64,000 nucleotides of DNA from NCBI RefSeq assembly GCF_030272615.1, contig NC_081407.1, positions 267,608,075 through 267,672,074 on the forward strand, given 5' to 3'. The position numbers and the translations under genes were made by a program. How positions within the stretch are numbered: position 1 is the stretch's first letter; each line of letters begins with the position of its first letter. Shown here in pieces: positions 23,577 to 34,080 of this stretch. The notes under the pieces were generated by a model that worked only from the letters and a program-made list of their open reading frames with translations, ran no database searches and was not told the origin of the DNA. The stretch comes from Cryptomeria japonica. Taxonomy: Eukaryota; Streptophyta; Pinopsida; Cupressales; Cupressaceae.

Positions 23577-24012
23577 CCGTCGGATATGATGATTTTAGAG
23601 AGAATCCCGAAGTTACAGCTGATTTCGAGATGTTTTGACCCCCGAAATCAAGCCCCCAAGTTCAAAATAGGACCTAATTAGGGTTTTTGATTAAATGATG
23701 TATTGGAAGAATAAAATGAAAGGGGCACACTTTAATGAAAGGGCCCAACTTTATGATGTGGAAGATGATGAAATAGAATCTTAGACCTAATTAATTTAAT
23801 TAATTAAGTGCTAAAGGGGAAATGCAATGCAAAATGCAAAATGCGCTAAGGCGGGTGCTCAACTAGGTGTGAAATTGTACCACCCTAGCAAGTGCGTACA
23901 ATTTACGACGCTACAGTTATCTTCACGCCAGTCCTCTACAGCTGCAAGTCGGATCCATAATCCGCCACCCCACAACAAAATTTCTTAGGACAACACAATA
24001 TCTAGAATGGAA

Positions 24013-24026
24013 TCACTCTGATACCA
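24013..24026 (-). promoter_or_regulatory. Element A primer-binding site (initiator Met tRNA type)
   Basis: On the minus strand TGGTATCAGAGTGA lies two bases after the 5' LTR. It matches the 3' end complement of plant initiator Met tRNA at its first eleven bases. Confidence 0.88.
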
Positions 24027-24028
24027 CT

Positions 24029-24746
24029 TGGTGCAGTCACCGGTTAGGAGGGACCTTAAAGAGATCATTCCAGACCGGTCAACAAGAGTGAACACAACAA
24101 AAACATAAGGATACGATGGAGGCAATCCAGAATAGATTGAATTATATCATGAAAACTAATTACAACCAACCGGTAACAACCGAGTTACAAAAACCGACTC
24201 ATAGGCCTGCTAAAACATGCTCAAAATACAAAACAGGTCACAACTGGGACCTCAAACTTAAGACTTTAGCTTCTATGTTATGTCCAACTTCTTGGATCCA
24301 TTCTAATGCTCTATTGCAAAGATTTATACGATCCAAAGGGATCCGATCGGCCCAGAAAGGGATCAAAACCCGAAGAACAAGACCTAACATGTAAAACCAA
24401 CAAGGTCGGCCTCCACCAAAGAAATTCCTTTGGAAAATCCATAGGACGAAGTGAGAATCAAAGGGAAGGTCAGTCACACGCCAAGGAAGAACATGATCAA
24501 TGCTCAGGGCTCCACAAGCTACGGAAAGGGTTCAGTAGATCACCAATGCTCACTTGTCGAAAAATGATCTGAATGCTCCATGGTTTGGGAATAAGGAAGA
24601 TGATCAAGTCTTCAAGCAAAATCCAACTCCACAGGTTCCAGTGAGCCAAATCCGGGAAATACAGAAAGAAATGTTGAAACTGCAAAACAGAAAGAAATAT
24701 TTTTGGTTGATACAAGATTGCTAGAACCGAGGATGCTCCTGCATCA
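24029..24746 (-). repeat. Element A 5' LTR
   Basis: On the plus strand it begins TGGTGCAGTCACCGG and ends CTCCTGCATCA. It is the partner of 10381-11111, with many substitutions and small indels. Confidence 0.88.
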
Positions 24747-24751
24747 CAAAC

Positions 24752-25425
24752 CCATGGTGCTACATTTTTTGTGTTGTGCCTTCCAAGATTAATTTGAAAA
24801 ATTCAATTGCATCATCATCAGTTATAGATTTTAGAGATATATTTGTCTCACTTCACCCATGTATTAGCAGTGCACATATTAGAGGCATTGAAAGTGGGAA
24901 GTATCAACTTGTCTAAATCCTTCTTATGATCATTCTGCCTTGATTGAGGCCTAGGATCAATTATCAATCCAATTATACCTCTCTTCATATTCATGTAATT
25001 TGTGAAAGTGACTGCTTCTTATATCTCTAGATGTAGATTTTATGCTCTATATAACAATTGGTAATATCATCTTGTATTGAATGTTGTGCTTTCTCCACAA
25101 GAACTTCTTCCCTCTAAATGAAAATAGGAGAAAGTGATCTATTAATAGAACTAACCATGGTTCTCCATGTGTGGTTTTTTTGCTTATTATTGTTACTATT
25201 TTTAGCTCTAGAAAAACTTGCCTCACTATTTTGATTGTTGGAATTTTCTACGTTTTTTTGTGTTTTCCAATTGTTATGCATCATATGCAACATATGCCTC
25301 GTCATATCTAATGTGGGATCAAACTTCCTTTCAAACTTATCTACAAGATCTTCTAAATTGTTCTTCTCTCCTTCCATATTTGCTTCTACCTCAAATTCCA
25401 AAGGAGTTTCTATTTCTTTGTTCAC
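24752..25425 (-). pseudogene. Element B: 5' half of gag (decayed)
   Basis: The 25114-25425 frame reads NNLEDLVDKFERKFDPTLD and further polar sequence typical of the start of a Ty3 gag. Downstream (lower coordinates) ASNMCTANTWVK, AIE/FFK-like and LEGTTQKM words continue in broken frames to the element A boundary. The gag reading resumes at 10380. Several stops are present. Confidence 0.75.
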
Positions 25426-25511
25426 AAAGTTTTATAGGTTCCCTTTGATGATATATCTTGGCTCTATCATTTGACTACATAATAAGTAAATCTCACAAGA
25501 TGATGAGATAT

Positions 25512-25524
25512 GACCCTAATACCA
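25512..25524 (-). promoter_or_regulatory. Element B primer-binding site (degenerate)
   Basis: On the minus strand TGGTATTAGGGTC resembles the initiator Met site TGGTATCAGAGC with substitutions. It lies between the gag start and a solo LTR whose insertion touches its first bases. Confidence 0.6.
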
Positions 25525-25526
25525 TT

Positions 25527-26606
25527 TGTAAAGCAGAAAAATCGAACCCTAGTTGTTCTCCCCTCCCCAACTCCAAGGAGAGAGAAGGGAGGTCACTAGG
25601 GTTGATGGTTTTCACTTAGGAGAGACTTTACATTCAAAAGAGGGGCTGAAACCCACAAGATCCACTCCCACACAATGCAAGATTGGATTCTAAATGAGTT
25701 TCAAGGATCAAGACATCAAGGATACCCTCTTTTGTAAAGAATATAGATAAAATGATTGAACTAGGAATGCATGTAAAGTAAGAAAGATTCGCTTATAAAC
25801 AGAGATAGGGATATGGGATGAAGCTGTGGACCTGGAATTAGCAGTAAAATGTCGAGACAATGTTGTTCTGCAAATTTGAGCGAAAGTTGACGGGACGATG
25901 GCGCCCGGCGTGCACACGGTCCTCCGAAAAATCCGCGAAACAAAGGTGGATTTGTTTGTCTCTGCACAAGGATTCCAGATCTTCAATTACAGTCGCGTAC
26001 CTGCAACCTTGTTGGAAGAATGTTTGTATTCTTACATGCGAAGGTGTAATGTATGTTGTATGTTGTATGTTGTATGTTGTATGTGATCTCCTCTTCAATG
26101 GTTGAATCCTTGTCTTGAATGCAACACCTAGCCTTGAATGGAGACTTAGAATGCTCAATTGCTTGAAGGAATGCTTGAATGCTTGAATGTTTAAATGTTT
26201 GAATATCGCTTCCGCGTCTTGCCCACATATGTTTTTTCTTCCTTTTTTCTCCTCCCTTTCTAGGAGAGGAAAAGTAGTTTATATACTTGTCAATTAGGGT
26301 TGAGAGACTGATTTTTCCGACCTTAGGCTGACCTAGAAACAATATTTTCCAATTTGCAAACTTCAAGACTCGATGCCCAAAAGAGATCGGGCCCAAAATA
26401 GGGCCAGGGACCAGGGCGCTAGGCGCCATGGTCCCACCTCCCGGAATAGCAGGGTGCAAGGAGGGATCATGCCAAGGTGCAGAAAAATGCAGTTTTTGGT
26501 GTCACAAGCAGGTTTCAGGGTCTCCATTCAGGTTCAACGTCGCGTCGCCATCGTGAAAACCCAAATGCAGTCAAAATTGCAAGTGTCGCAATTTTAGGAC
26601 GCTGCA
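25527..26606 (-). mobile_element. Solo LTR of the element C family
   Basis: It runs TGTAAAGCAG...GACGCTGCA on the plus strand, the reverse complement of element C's LTR termini (TGTAGCGTCC...GCTTTACA). The perfect target duplication CCATT lies at 25522-25526 and 26607-26611, with no internal region, so it arose by LTR-LTR recombination. It retains diverged hairpin modules (25868-25945; 26407-26436) and a 7-bp microsatellite (ATGTTGT repeated, about 26047-26081). Confidence 0.9.
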
Positions 26607-26611
26607 CCATT

Positions 26612-27270
26612 ATAATGTTCCCTTCAAAAAAAATTATTTTGTATAAATTTACTAACCTCGATCTAAGAAGATGGTACCCTAGCAATAGGCGAAACCCTGT
26701 GTGACAGTGCTCAAATAATGGACGAACCCTTGGAGATTTTCAATCAATTTCCACCAATAAAATTAGAATCTCGGCAACTAAATATTTCCTCAATTTTACT
26801 GCACTAAATTTATCCTTTATTTTGTCTTTGCATCTCCACTATAACTATCAAAGTCATTATAATCTATAACAAGGACTAGTCCCTAAAAAATATGCGCTTT
26901 CCACTTGGAGGCCTTCAAAATAATGTCAAAAGTACTATTTTTGCTATTGGATTGGTAAGGCCTTTTTCGAAATGTGAGAGCATGGAGTTTGATCTTGAAT
27001 TTCCCCCAACATGCCCCAAAATACCACAATTTATCTTGTATATTCATTCCAACCAACTCCTAGATGTAGCACTCCAATCTCAAACCTTTGTTGCAATATG
27101 AAGTTAGATTAGTTATGCCTAGTAGTGATTAAATAGGTGACAAAAAACGAGGAAAAAGAATACACAAACGTAATGAAATGGATCTTATACCTTGTTGTTG
27201 ATGGTACCTTCATTTGAAAAAGAATACCTGATTAATTTGTGCTTAATAGGCTTGAGAAACTTTAAATGAT
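26612..27270. other. Unassigned AT-rich segment, possibly element B LTR
   Basis: By position it should hold the 5' LTR of element B, since it lies just beyond B's primer site. No second copy was found in the window to prove it. No coding sequence was recognised. Confidence 0.35.
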
Positions 27271-27775
27271 TGATGACAAGAAAATGGAGTAGTTCAAACA
27301 CAATCAATAAAATCTTTTTACATCTTACTACAAGGAGCTCGTGATGCACGATATTGAAAGATACTATTTAGGATAAGGATAGGATAGATGGTTCAAGTCC
27401 CATCCCTTAGATATATTTATAGACAAAGATATATTTAACAAAGTAGGAGGAATATATAGATGAATATGTGCGCATGTGAGAGAGTATAGACGAAGACATA
27501 CACAATGAATGTATATGATACAAAAAGAAGATATAAGGATACATGAATTTACTTAGTTGATATAATACAGAGATACTAGAATTCTACATATATTGTGCTA
27601 TGTGATATTCTTTTATGTTCATTTAACTACTTAGTATTATGTCTAGATCAAATCCTTGCTCCTTTTATATGATTGAGTCAAAGGTATAAGCTACAACACT
27701 TAGAAAGTACTCGGGGCTTAGAAAATTGGTATCTATCCCCCATTTTTCTTGCTAGTATTATTTTTTTTGTCACAA
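27271..27775 (+). repeat. Element D left LTR
   Basis: It starts TGATGACAAGAAAATGGAG. Shared words with the right LTR include GGAGGAATATAT, GATATAAGGATA, AACACTTAGAAAGTA and CCCATTTTTCTTGCTA. The 3' end is approximate. No standard primer site follows. Confidence 0.7.
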
Positions 27776-28023
27776 CCCTGGTTAAGTTGTATAGAGATTG
27801 ATAAGGAAACGCTTAAATTTTGGATCTCTAAAATCAAATAGAAAAAGAAGAAAGAAGGATGGAAAGGATATATTATTATGTGGCATTATCGTCTTGGTGT
27901 TTGTCTTGTGAGGTGGGGTCAAGAACAAAGGGGATTGAGAATGGGAAGGGAGATGAATTTTGAAAGGAATCCTCGAAGCGATGTCACCAATAAGAAAAAA
28001 TACCAAATAACTAACATGGGAAA
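27776..28023 (+). other. Element D leader fragment
   Basis: About 250 bp between D's left LTR and the insertion point of element F. No long frame is seen. It should be contiguous with 50586 onward if F is removed. Confidence 0.5.
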
Positions 28024-30032
28024 TGTGTGCTGGAAATGTGGGATCAACCTGCATTGCAAGGAAAACAACTCAAACACGCACATGGAGCATTGCATTAGAA
28101 GTTAAAAATCAACAAAACAAGTTAGTGAATCTAAACTCTTTAAAATCGTTCCATGCTCCTCTATCTCTAAATATCCTCAATATTCAAGGTGGCCCTCACT
28201 TGGAAGAGCACTTGATCTCTTGGATGACAACCTAGAGAACAAGATTTAAATGATTCTAGGATCAAAATGGATGCAACTAAGATCCTAATGAATGATTTAG
28301 ATATGAAACTAGATAATGATATAATGCAAGATATTGATATGAAGCTAAATTAACATGATATTGATACTAAGATGATATTAAACTAGCATAGAAATGAAGC
28401 TAACATGGTATTACTATCATGATATGCAAAAACATGAAAAATGCTACTAAATGATCTAATTACTATCATCAAAGAGAGGCTAAAATGATTGATGAAATGA
28501 GACTATAAATTAGATGCATGAAGACTTGGATGATTTTGAAGAAGGAAGAGGCTCTATTTATAGGGAAAATAGAGGAATGGATGGTTGAGATTGAGTAATC
28601 TCAACGAAGCCTAGGATTGAAAGTTATCAATCCATGTGAGGGATTCAATCCAATCCCGAGTTGACAAATGTCACCTTGAGACATGGTGGTTACCTTGGGA
28701 GGTAAGGTTATGGTTGGGTTAGTGGATAACCAATGGATAAAGCTTTTACCCAAAGGGTAAACTCTTGTGCAAGGGTTAATAGGATAACCAAGGTCAAAGC
28801 CATGAGTGCTTGATAAGACCCTTGGGGGTTAGATGAGGGTTGAGTTAGAGAGAAAGTCTATAATCATGTGGTAAGGTTGAGTTAACCATTTATGGTTAAT
28901 AGGAATTTTGGGGACAAATCTGTAAGAGTCCTTCCAAATTTGGGGGAACTCAACAAGTTAGCTTGTTGAAGAAATATAGCCTTAAATGCATTTAGAAGAC
29001 TTTCCTCCAAACTTGAGAAGTGACCTCCTTAAATTTAGGGAAATGACATGATTAAGAGATTAGACATGATTAGGATAGGATTAGAAGGCTTCTGGAAGAA
29101 TGATTAAGGAGATGCAAGTGGAAGATTTAGGAAAATGCAAGTGGGTGAGGGAAAATAGGCAATTTGGTAAATAAAAGATTGATTTTAGCCAAAATAGGGG
29201 ATGCAACTTGCATTTGTAGGATTTTGCAAGCGGGGGGATTTTTAAATAAATTTAGATTTATTTAAATGCAAAAGGGGTTTTAATTAAATGTAGATTTAAT
29301 TAAAATGGCTAGAGGGGGGATTTAATTAAATGTGATTTTTAATTTATTTTTTAAATAATCCCTGGTAAACTTTTTAACGCGATCGGCGACGTTGACATGA
29401 CACGCCCTCCGACTCCACGTGAAATGCTTTTTTATCCGAAGCTATGAATCGGTGAGGCCACAATCGGGGGACCTCATCCCCACACTTCACTTGTTCAAAC
29501 CTGCGAGCACAATGACCCAGCGAAGACACAAGGCATGCAAGCACAATGGCCCAGTAGGAGTTTGAAACTTGGTGGTCGCTTCACCAACAAAGTGTTTTCC
29601 GCGACAGTACATGTCCGAAGATAATTAAATGTGAATTTAATTAAAATGGCTAGAGTGGGGGTTTAATTAAATGTGAATTTAATTAAAATGGCTAGAGAGG
29701 GGTTTTTATTAAATGCGAATTTAATTAAAATGGCCAGAGGGGGATTTAATTAAATGTGAATTTAATTAAAATGGATAGAGGGGGGATTTAATTAAATGTG
29801 AATTTAATTAAAATGGCTAGATAGAAAAAGGGGAATATTAATCAAATCTTTAATTTGATTAAAATGGCTAGATAGAAAAAGGGGAATATTAATCAAATCT
29901 TTAATTTGATTAATGGTCAAAATAGAAGAATAGGGATATTAATTAAATCTCAATTTAATTAACTGGAAGAATTAGGGATAATTAAATGAATAAAATTCAC
30001 TTAATTTGTTGTGCAACTTTTAGGTGTGTACA
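28024..30032 (-). repeat. Element F 3' LTR
   Basis: On the plus strand it runs TGTGTGCTGGAAATG...TTAGGTGTGTACA. It contains a 38-40 bp minisatellite (29265-29340 and 29622-29830; unit includes TTAATTAAAATGGCTAGAGG). It also has a roughly 287-bp block (29336-29622) that the other LTR lacks. Confidence 0.88.
29622..29830. repeat. 38-40 bp minisatellite in element F LTR
   Basis: Units such as TTAATTAAATGTGAATTTAA followed by TTAAAATGGCTAGAGG repeat five to six times. The matching array in the other LTR (50105-50440) has about eight units. Confidence 0.85.
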
Positions 30033-30046
30033 TTTTGTCCCTGTTT
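30033..30046 (-). promoter_or_regulatory. Element F polypurine tract (candidate)
   Basis: On the minus strand AAACAGGGACAAAA directly precedes the LTR start TGTACACACC. It is purine-rich but short. Position is the main support. Confidence 0.55.
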
Positions 30047-30476
30047 GAGTCGACGTGTGATCACATGCTTATTCAAAGAAAAATGCTCAATTTGTCGTCG
30101 AATTTTTTTGATATGGGGTTGTTGCCTAAGTCGTCGATACGATGCCCCAGATATGAAAAATTGATTTGATATGAAACGCTAATATGAAACTTATTGATTG
30201 ATGATGATGTCGATTTGATACGAAGCTGCTATGGAAATATTGATATGATGATATACCCACTTGGGCGGAAAATTTGAGAAAAATTGCGTGTTTCGAGGGA
30301 GCAACACGAAGTACGATGATTTCCGAATTTGTGCAATTTTGCGATTTTTTTGGCGATTTTGGGATTTTTTTAAATTTTTTGGAGTTTTTGAATTTTTTTC
30401 AATTTTTTAATTTTTTAAAATTTATGATTTATTTTTAAAAAATTTATCGCCCAATAGATTTTATTAAAAAGGATAT
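30047..30476. other. Element F untranslated segment, T-rich
   Basis: No frame was recognised. 30300-30450 is T/A-rich low-complexity sequence just upstream of the PMD promoter candidate. Confidence 0.45.
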
Positions 30477-30566
30477 TTGAAAAATGGGGTTAAGACTATG
30501 TGGGGAAAGCGCGTACATGCCCTACACGTCCACCGAGGCACCACAGCCGCCTGCATCAACATGGGC

Positions 30567-30721
30567 TATATAAGCCTCCATGGGCCCATTTCCAACTCAT
30601 TTGCACACTTGTCTTTGGAGAATTGGAGCTTGGAGGAGAGAAGAGAAATGGAACCCCCTACCATCGTCATCGATTCGAGCGAGTTCGTCGATTCGAGAGG
30701 CCACCGGAGTATGGGCCACCT
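30567..30721 (+). promoter_or_regulatory. Candidate promoter and first exon of the PMD gene
   Basis: TATATAAG at 30567-30574 is a good TATA box. A GA-rich leader leads to an ATG at 30648 (MEPPTIVIDSSEF). CCACCTGTAAGT at 30716-30727 is a strong splice donor. A plausible acceptor ATATAG lies at 31884-31889. The ATG frame does not join the PMD frame in phase, whereas another frame (PPEYGPP) does. Decay or a different start could explain this. The exon is an inference. Confidence 0.4.
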
Positions 30722-30849
30722 GTAAGTTCAACTTTTTAACCCTCTTTGTAAATTTTTAGCTCAGATTTTAGGTGATTTTTGTAAGATTTTGAATTTTTTG
30801 TGCTAGGGTTTTAGTTTTCCACCTTTTTATTTTATTTTTTATTTCTTTT

Positions 30850-31130
30850 TGCACATATGATTTGTCGTTTAGTGCATGCAAATTATCTTGTTGCGCATAG
30901 GAGGACTGTTGTAGCACATAGTTTTTATTTATTTTAGTGCATATGAATTGAAGATTAGCACATACAAATTTTAGATTAACGCATATGATGAAGTTTTTAG
31001 CGCATTTGAAAAACAGTATAGGGCATCTGAGATTTCTTTTAGCGCATATGATTAATTTTGTCGCGCATATGATCAATTTAATAGTGCATTTGGCATAGCG
31101 CATTTAAGCATTGTTTTAGCCCATATGAGA
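30850..31130 (-). repeat. Array of CATATGCGCTAAAA-like motifs (minus orientation)
   Basis: About ten spaced copies of a motif whose minus-strand form is CATATGCGCTAAAA or variants such as CAAATGCGCT and CATATGCACT, every 20-35 bp. It lies in the inferred intron of the PMD gene. A similar array in the opposite orientation lies at 48590-48790. Confidence 0.7.
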
Positions 31131-31249
31131 CAGAGGGTAATTTTTTTAGTTTTAGAAAATTTTGAACATGTGCAATTTGGATTTTTAGATTCGTTATGAG
31201 TTTTCGCACCTTGTCGATGTGTCAATTAAGTTGATTGTGTTGATTTTTG

Positions 31250-31570
31250 TCGATATGGGTCAAAATTTTGTTATGAGTTTTGTGCGTCAGGTTGAGGTGG
31301 TTCAAATTTTGGTTTAGATCAGGTTGGTCAAAGTCGATATGGTTCAAGGTTGATATGAGTCGTGATGTCGATACGAGTTTTTTTATCAATATGGGTTGCT
31401 TGTTCAATATGGATCAATTTTTATATGTGTCGCTTGATGTCGATATGGGTCGATTTGTCGATATGCGTTGCTTGTTCGATATAGGTCAATTTGTCGATAT
31501 GGGTTGCTTGTCGATATGGGTCGATTTGTCGATATGAGTCTTGGTTTGATATGGATCATGTTGTTGTTCG
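31250..31570 (+). repeat. Imperfect TCGATATGGGTCGATTTG repeat array
   Basis: TCGATATGGGT, TTGATATGAGTC and close variants recur every 15-30 bp. This is low-complexity expansion within element F. No function is evident. Confidence 0.65.
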
Positions 31571-31889
31571 ATATGGAACTGTTTTGATATGGGACTGATT
31601 CGATTGTCGATTGATCGGTAATATTAGTCGTTGATTGAGTGAAATGTGATTGGTTGGTTTTCGAGATTAATTTTTGTTATGGAACTTGGTCGTTGATATG
31701 GTACTGGATTTTCGATATGAGTCCTGAAATGAAGTTGTTGATTGATTGTCGATATGCTGCCTGGATGATTGATTGGATGATTAGATATGCCTTGATTGAT
31801 GTCGTGACTGCCATCACTTGATTTGTTGATTGTCTAATTGTTTTAGAAATAGATGTAACTGATAGAATAATACATATGGGTTGATATAG

Positions 31890-34080
31890 GTCCATCGAGG
31901 GGTTCTCATGCTTGGGGAGAAATTCCCGAAGATGTTGGTGACGAGACATCGGTTGACTATCGATGATTTGGCAGTTATAGAGGCTTATGGTCTCATTCAC
32001 TTATTTCACATGCCGCCCTATCAGAATAATAGGACACTGCTCACCGCGTTGGCCAAGAGATGGCACAATGAGCATAACACCTTCCATTTGCCAACGGGTG
32101 AAATCACAGTGATTCCCGAGGACGTATATCGGATTTTGCGGATTCCGATCACAGGAGAGCTAGTCAAGTACGATGTGGAGGAGGTTGGTGGGATAAATGC
32201 TATATGGGAGGTGTTTGTCAATCCCCACATTGCAGGTTACTCAATGGCGTGGCAGGATATGGTGGATAGCTATGCCCCACTCCCTTCAGTTTTGGCAGGT
32301 TTGATTGGCAGCTTCCTGATTCCAGACAGGAGGTTGCATGGATTATTAGTTGGATGGGGTCGAGTTCTCTGACAAATGGTTCAGTTGTGCACACGATATG
32401 CATGGGGTATTTGTTTTCTTTCCCATCTATATCATGAGCTCCATCAAGTGGTCTATGATGATGCAGCTAGTCTAGCTTCTGGATGCACTTTATTGCAGAT
32501 TTGGGCATGGGAGCACATAGCAGTGACCCGTCCACTAGGAGAGAGGTTCAGGCTAGCAGGGGCACCTTTTGTTATGATGTATAGCTAGGTCACTTCCCAG
32601 CTGATGCTCGAGAAGTTTAGAGTATTGGAGGCGGGCTCTAGATGACATGGATTCAGTGGTTTGGAGGTCGTATTGATTGTGTGAGCCTTGGCCAAAGGAT
32701 GGTTTCGAGATTCCATATTTATTTTTGAGCAGATTCCTCTTGGGGCGCACCCCTTATGTGATAGAGTAGTTTGTTCTTTCGCAGATATATCGACAATTTG
32801 GTCACATGCAGCCTATGTCGCAGGGGATGACCGTGTACGCTAGGGCGCACAAGGAGAGGACAGATTGGGGGCCCACGTTGGATTTTGCAACAGCCCGGGC
32901 TAAGTTATACTCATTCCTTTTTTGTATATGGAGCATGTTGGATGATGTAGCCGATGCGGGGATGATTGCAGAGTAAACACAATATTTTCTCTCACACAGG
33001 TTCCCACGGTTGATAGGACCAAGAGAGCCCATTCCGGCATTGGAGGAGGTTGATGACAATGATGATTAGGGCAAAGGCAGAGGTCACCGAGGTGGTAGGA
33101 GAGGACGAGAGAGAGGTAGGAGGGGTGGAGGAGTTGGTAGAGGTGGTCTGATTGAGCACGACTAGGGAGCAGGTGGAGGAGGAGGTGAGGGAGGAGATGG
33201 GAGGGGTGGTGGACAGGGAGTGAGGGGGAGAGGAGGAGGATGGAGGCAGCAGTTAGGATGAGGAGGGTTAGTGCAGGCAGAGGATGTTGTTGCAGTGGAG
33301 GCTGAGGAGGGATCAGGCGATGACAGATCTGAGGAGGAAGGTGATCGTTCAAATGAGGAGATCGAATCTAAGGAGATTGGCGGAGGAGTGAGGTTGATGG
33401 GATTGGTGGGGATAGAAATTGAGAAGGAGGAGGAGGAGGAGGATGAGGATGTACAACCACTTGCCCGACGGAGGAGGATTGATATGCCCCCTCTTGCCCC
33501 TCAACAGGTTGATATTCAAGATTCACAGTCGTTGCAGGCATAGGGGGTACAAATTAGAGTGCCAACACACCTACAACAAACACAAATAGAGACATTATAG
33601 GCCCTGCTGCATAGGGTACAGGGTTAGCTTATGCAGGCCCAGGCACAGGTGAGATAGCTGCAGAGACAAGTGGTGACAACGTCACTAGAGCAAGATACAA
33701 CTCAACGGGGCTTACAAGCTACTCAGCTCATAGCTGAGCGGGATATTGATAGGGAGCGTTGGGGCCGATCTGATGAGATGGTTCAAACTTTGCAATAGGC
33801 AACCATATAAGGGGGTTATAGGAGAGACCATCTAGACTCTTGTATATTAGACTGAGAGGGCCACCTACTACAAGGATTTATACTTTGCGGCGGTGTTAGC
33901 AGCTCAACGGGCTCGTAGCTATGCAGCTAGTTCTCAATGGGGTGGATCTCGGAGATAGAGGGGCAACAAGGGGGTCATGGGACCTATGAGAGATACTCCT
34001 AGCAGTAGCACAGGTGTGAGTAGCTTGAGATCTTGACCAATAGGTCCTGGAGGTGGTCAGGTTGATCTTGCCCCGTGATC
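31890..34080 (+). pseudogene. Plant mobile domain (MAIL1-like) gene, decayed, antisense in element F
   Basis: Best part 31908-32372 reads VIEAYGLIHLFHMPP, LLTALAKRWHNEHNTFHL, PTGEITVIPEDVYRILRIPI, the diagnostic start of the plant mobile domain (aminotransferase-like PMD). The same frame continues past TGA 32370-32372 into TRYAWGICFLSHLYHEL and QIWAWEHIAVTRPLGERF. Shifted frames then give WRRALDDMDSVVW and TDWGPTLDF. The tail holds a Gly/Arg-rich stretch (33060-33260), an acidic and basic stretch (33271-33543), then coiled-coil-like Gln-rich sequence to about 34080. Many stops are TAG or TAA where Gln would fit. PMD proteins act in silencing or development and are also carried by transposons, including Tat LTR elements in antisense. 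Element-borne origin is favoured. Confidence 0.8.

Larger units (their letters stand above)
15662..23915 (-). mobile_element. Element G: RT-less LTR retrotransposon with protease/G-patch ORF
   Basis: LTRs at 15662-17306 and 22179-23915 are nearly identical apart from a repeat expansion. The perfect 5-bp target duplication GTTAT is at 15657-15661 and 23916-23920. On the minus strand the order is 5' LTR, primer site, a 1025-codon ORF, about 1.6 kb non-coding, polypurine tract, 3' LTR. No RT, RNase H or integrase is present, so movement would need proteins in trans. Intact ORF, matching LTRs and intact duplication imply a recent insertion into element A. It resembles the class of gag-coding, pol-less LTR elements (TR-GAG/LARD-like), except that its ORF lacks a clear GAG core. 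Confidence 0.92.
22179..23915 (-). repeat. Element G 5' LTR
   Basis: It is nearly identical to 15662-17306 but about 90 bp longer, mainly because the GC-rich cassette at 22623-22774 has five units. Its minus-strand start is TGTAGCGTCGTAAATTG, which resembles the start of element C's LTR. Confidence 0.92.
10381..24746 (-). mobile_element. Element A: dead chromovirus (Ty3) LTR retrotransposon
   Basis: LTRs are at 10381-11111 (3') and 24029-24746 (5'). Flanking pentamers CAAAT (10376-10380) and CAAAC (24747-24751) are a target duplication with one mismatch. A Met-tRNA primer site follows the 5' LTR. The order on the minus strand is gag, protease, RT, RNase H, integrase, chromodomain, 3' LTR. 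The two LTRs differ at many positions, several percent by eye, so the insertion is old. It landed in the gag of element B and was later split near its own gag start by element G (15662-23915). Several frameshifts and stops make it non-functional. Confidence 0.9.

Noticed and set aside
25527-26606. Interpretation as element B's own 5' LTR
   Set aside because: It is flanked by a perfect CCATT duplication and its termini match element C's LTR, so it is a solo insertion.
26892-27101. 69-codon plus-strand frame
   Set aside because: It has no similarity that I can recognise and lies where an old LTR is expected.
29336-29622. Organelle-derived insertion
   Set aside because: The block is richer in CG than its surroundings, but I recognise no plastid or mitochondrial gene sequence in it.
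29265-29830. CRISPR-like array
   Set aside because: The units are contiguous and near-identical, without unique spacers, and lie inside a plant LTR. It is a minisatellite.
33060-33260. Possible low-complexity Gly/Arg gene
   Set aside because: It reads as the tail of the decayed PMD gene in shifted frames rather than an independent gene.
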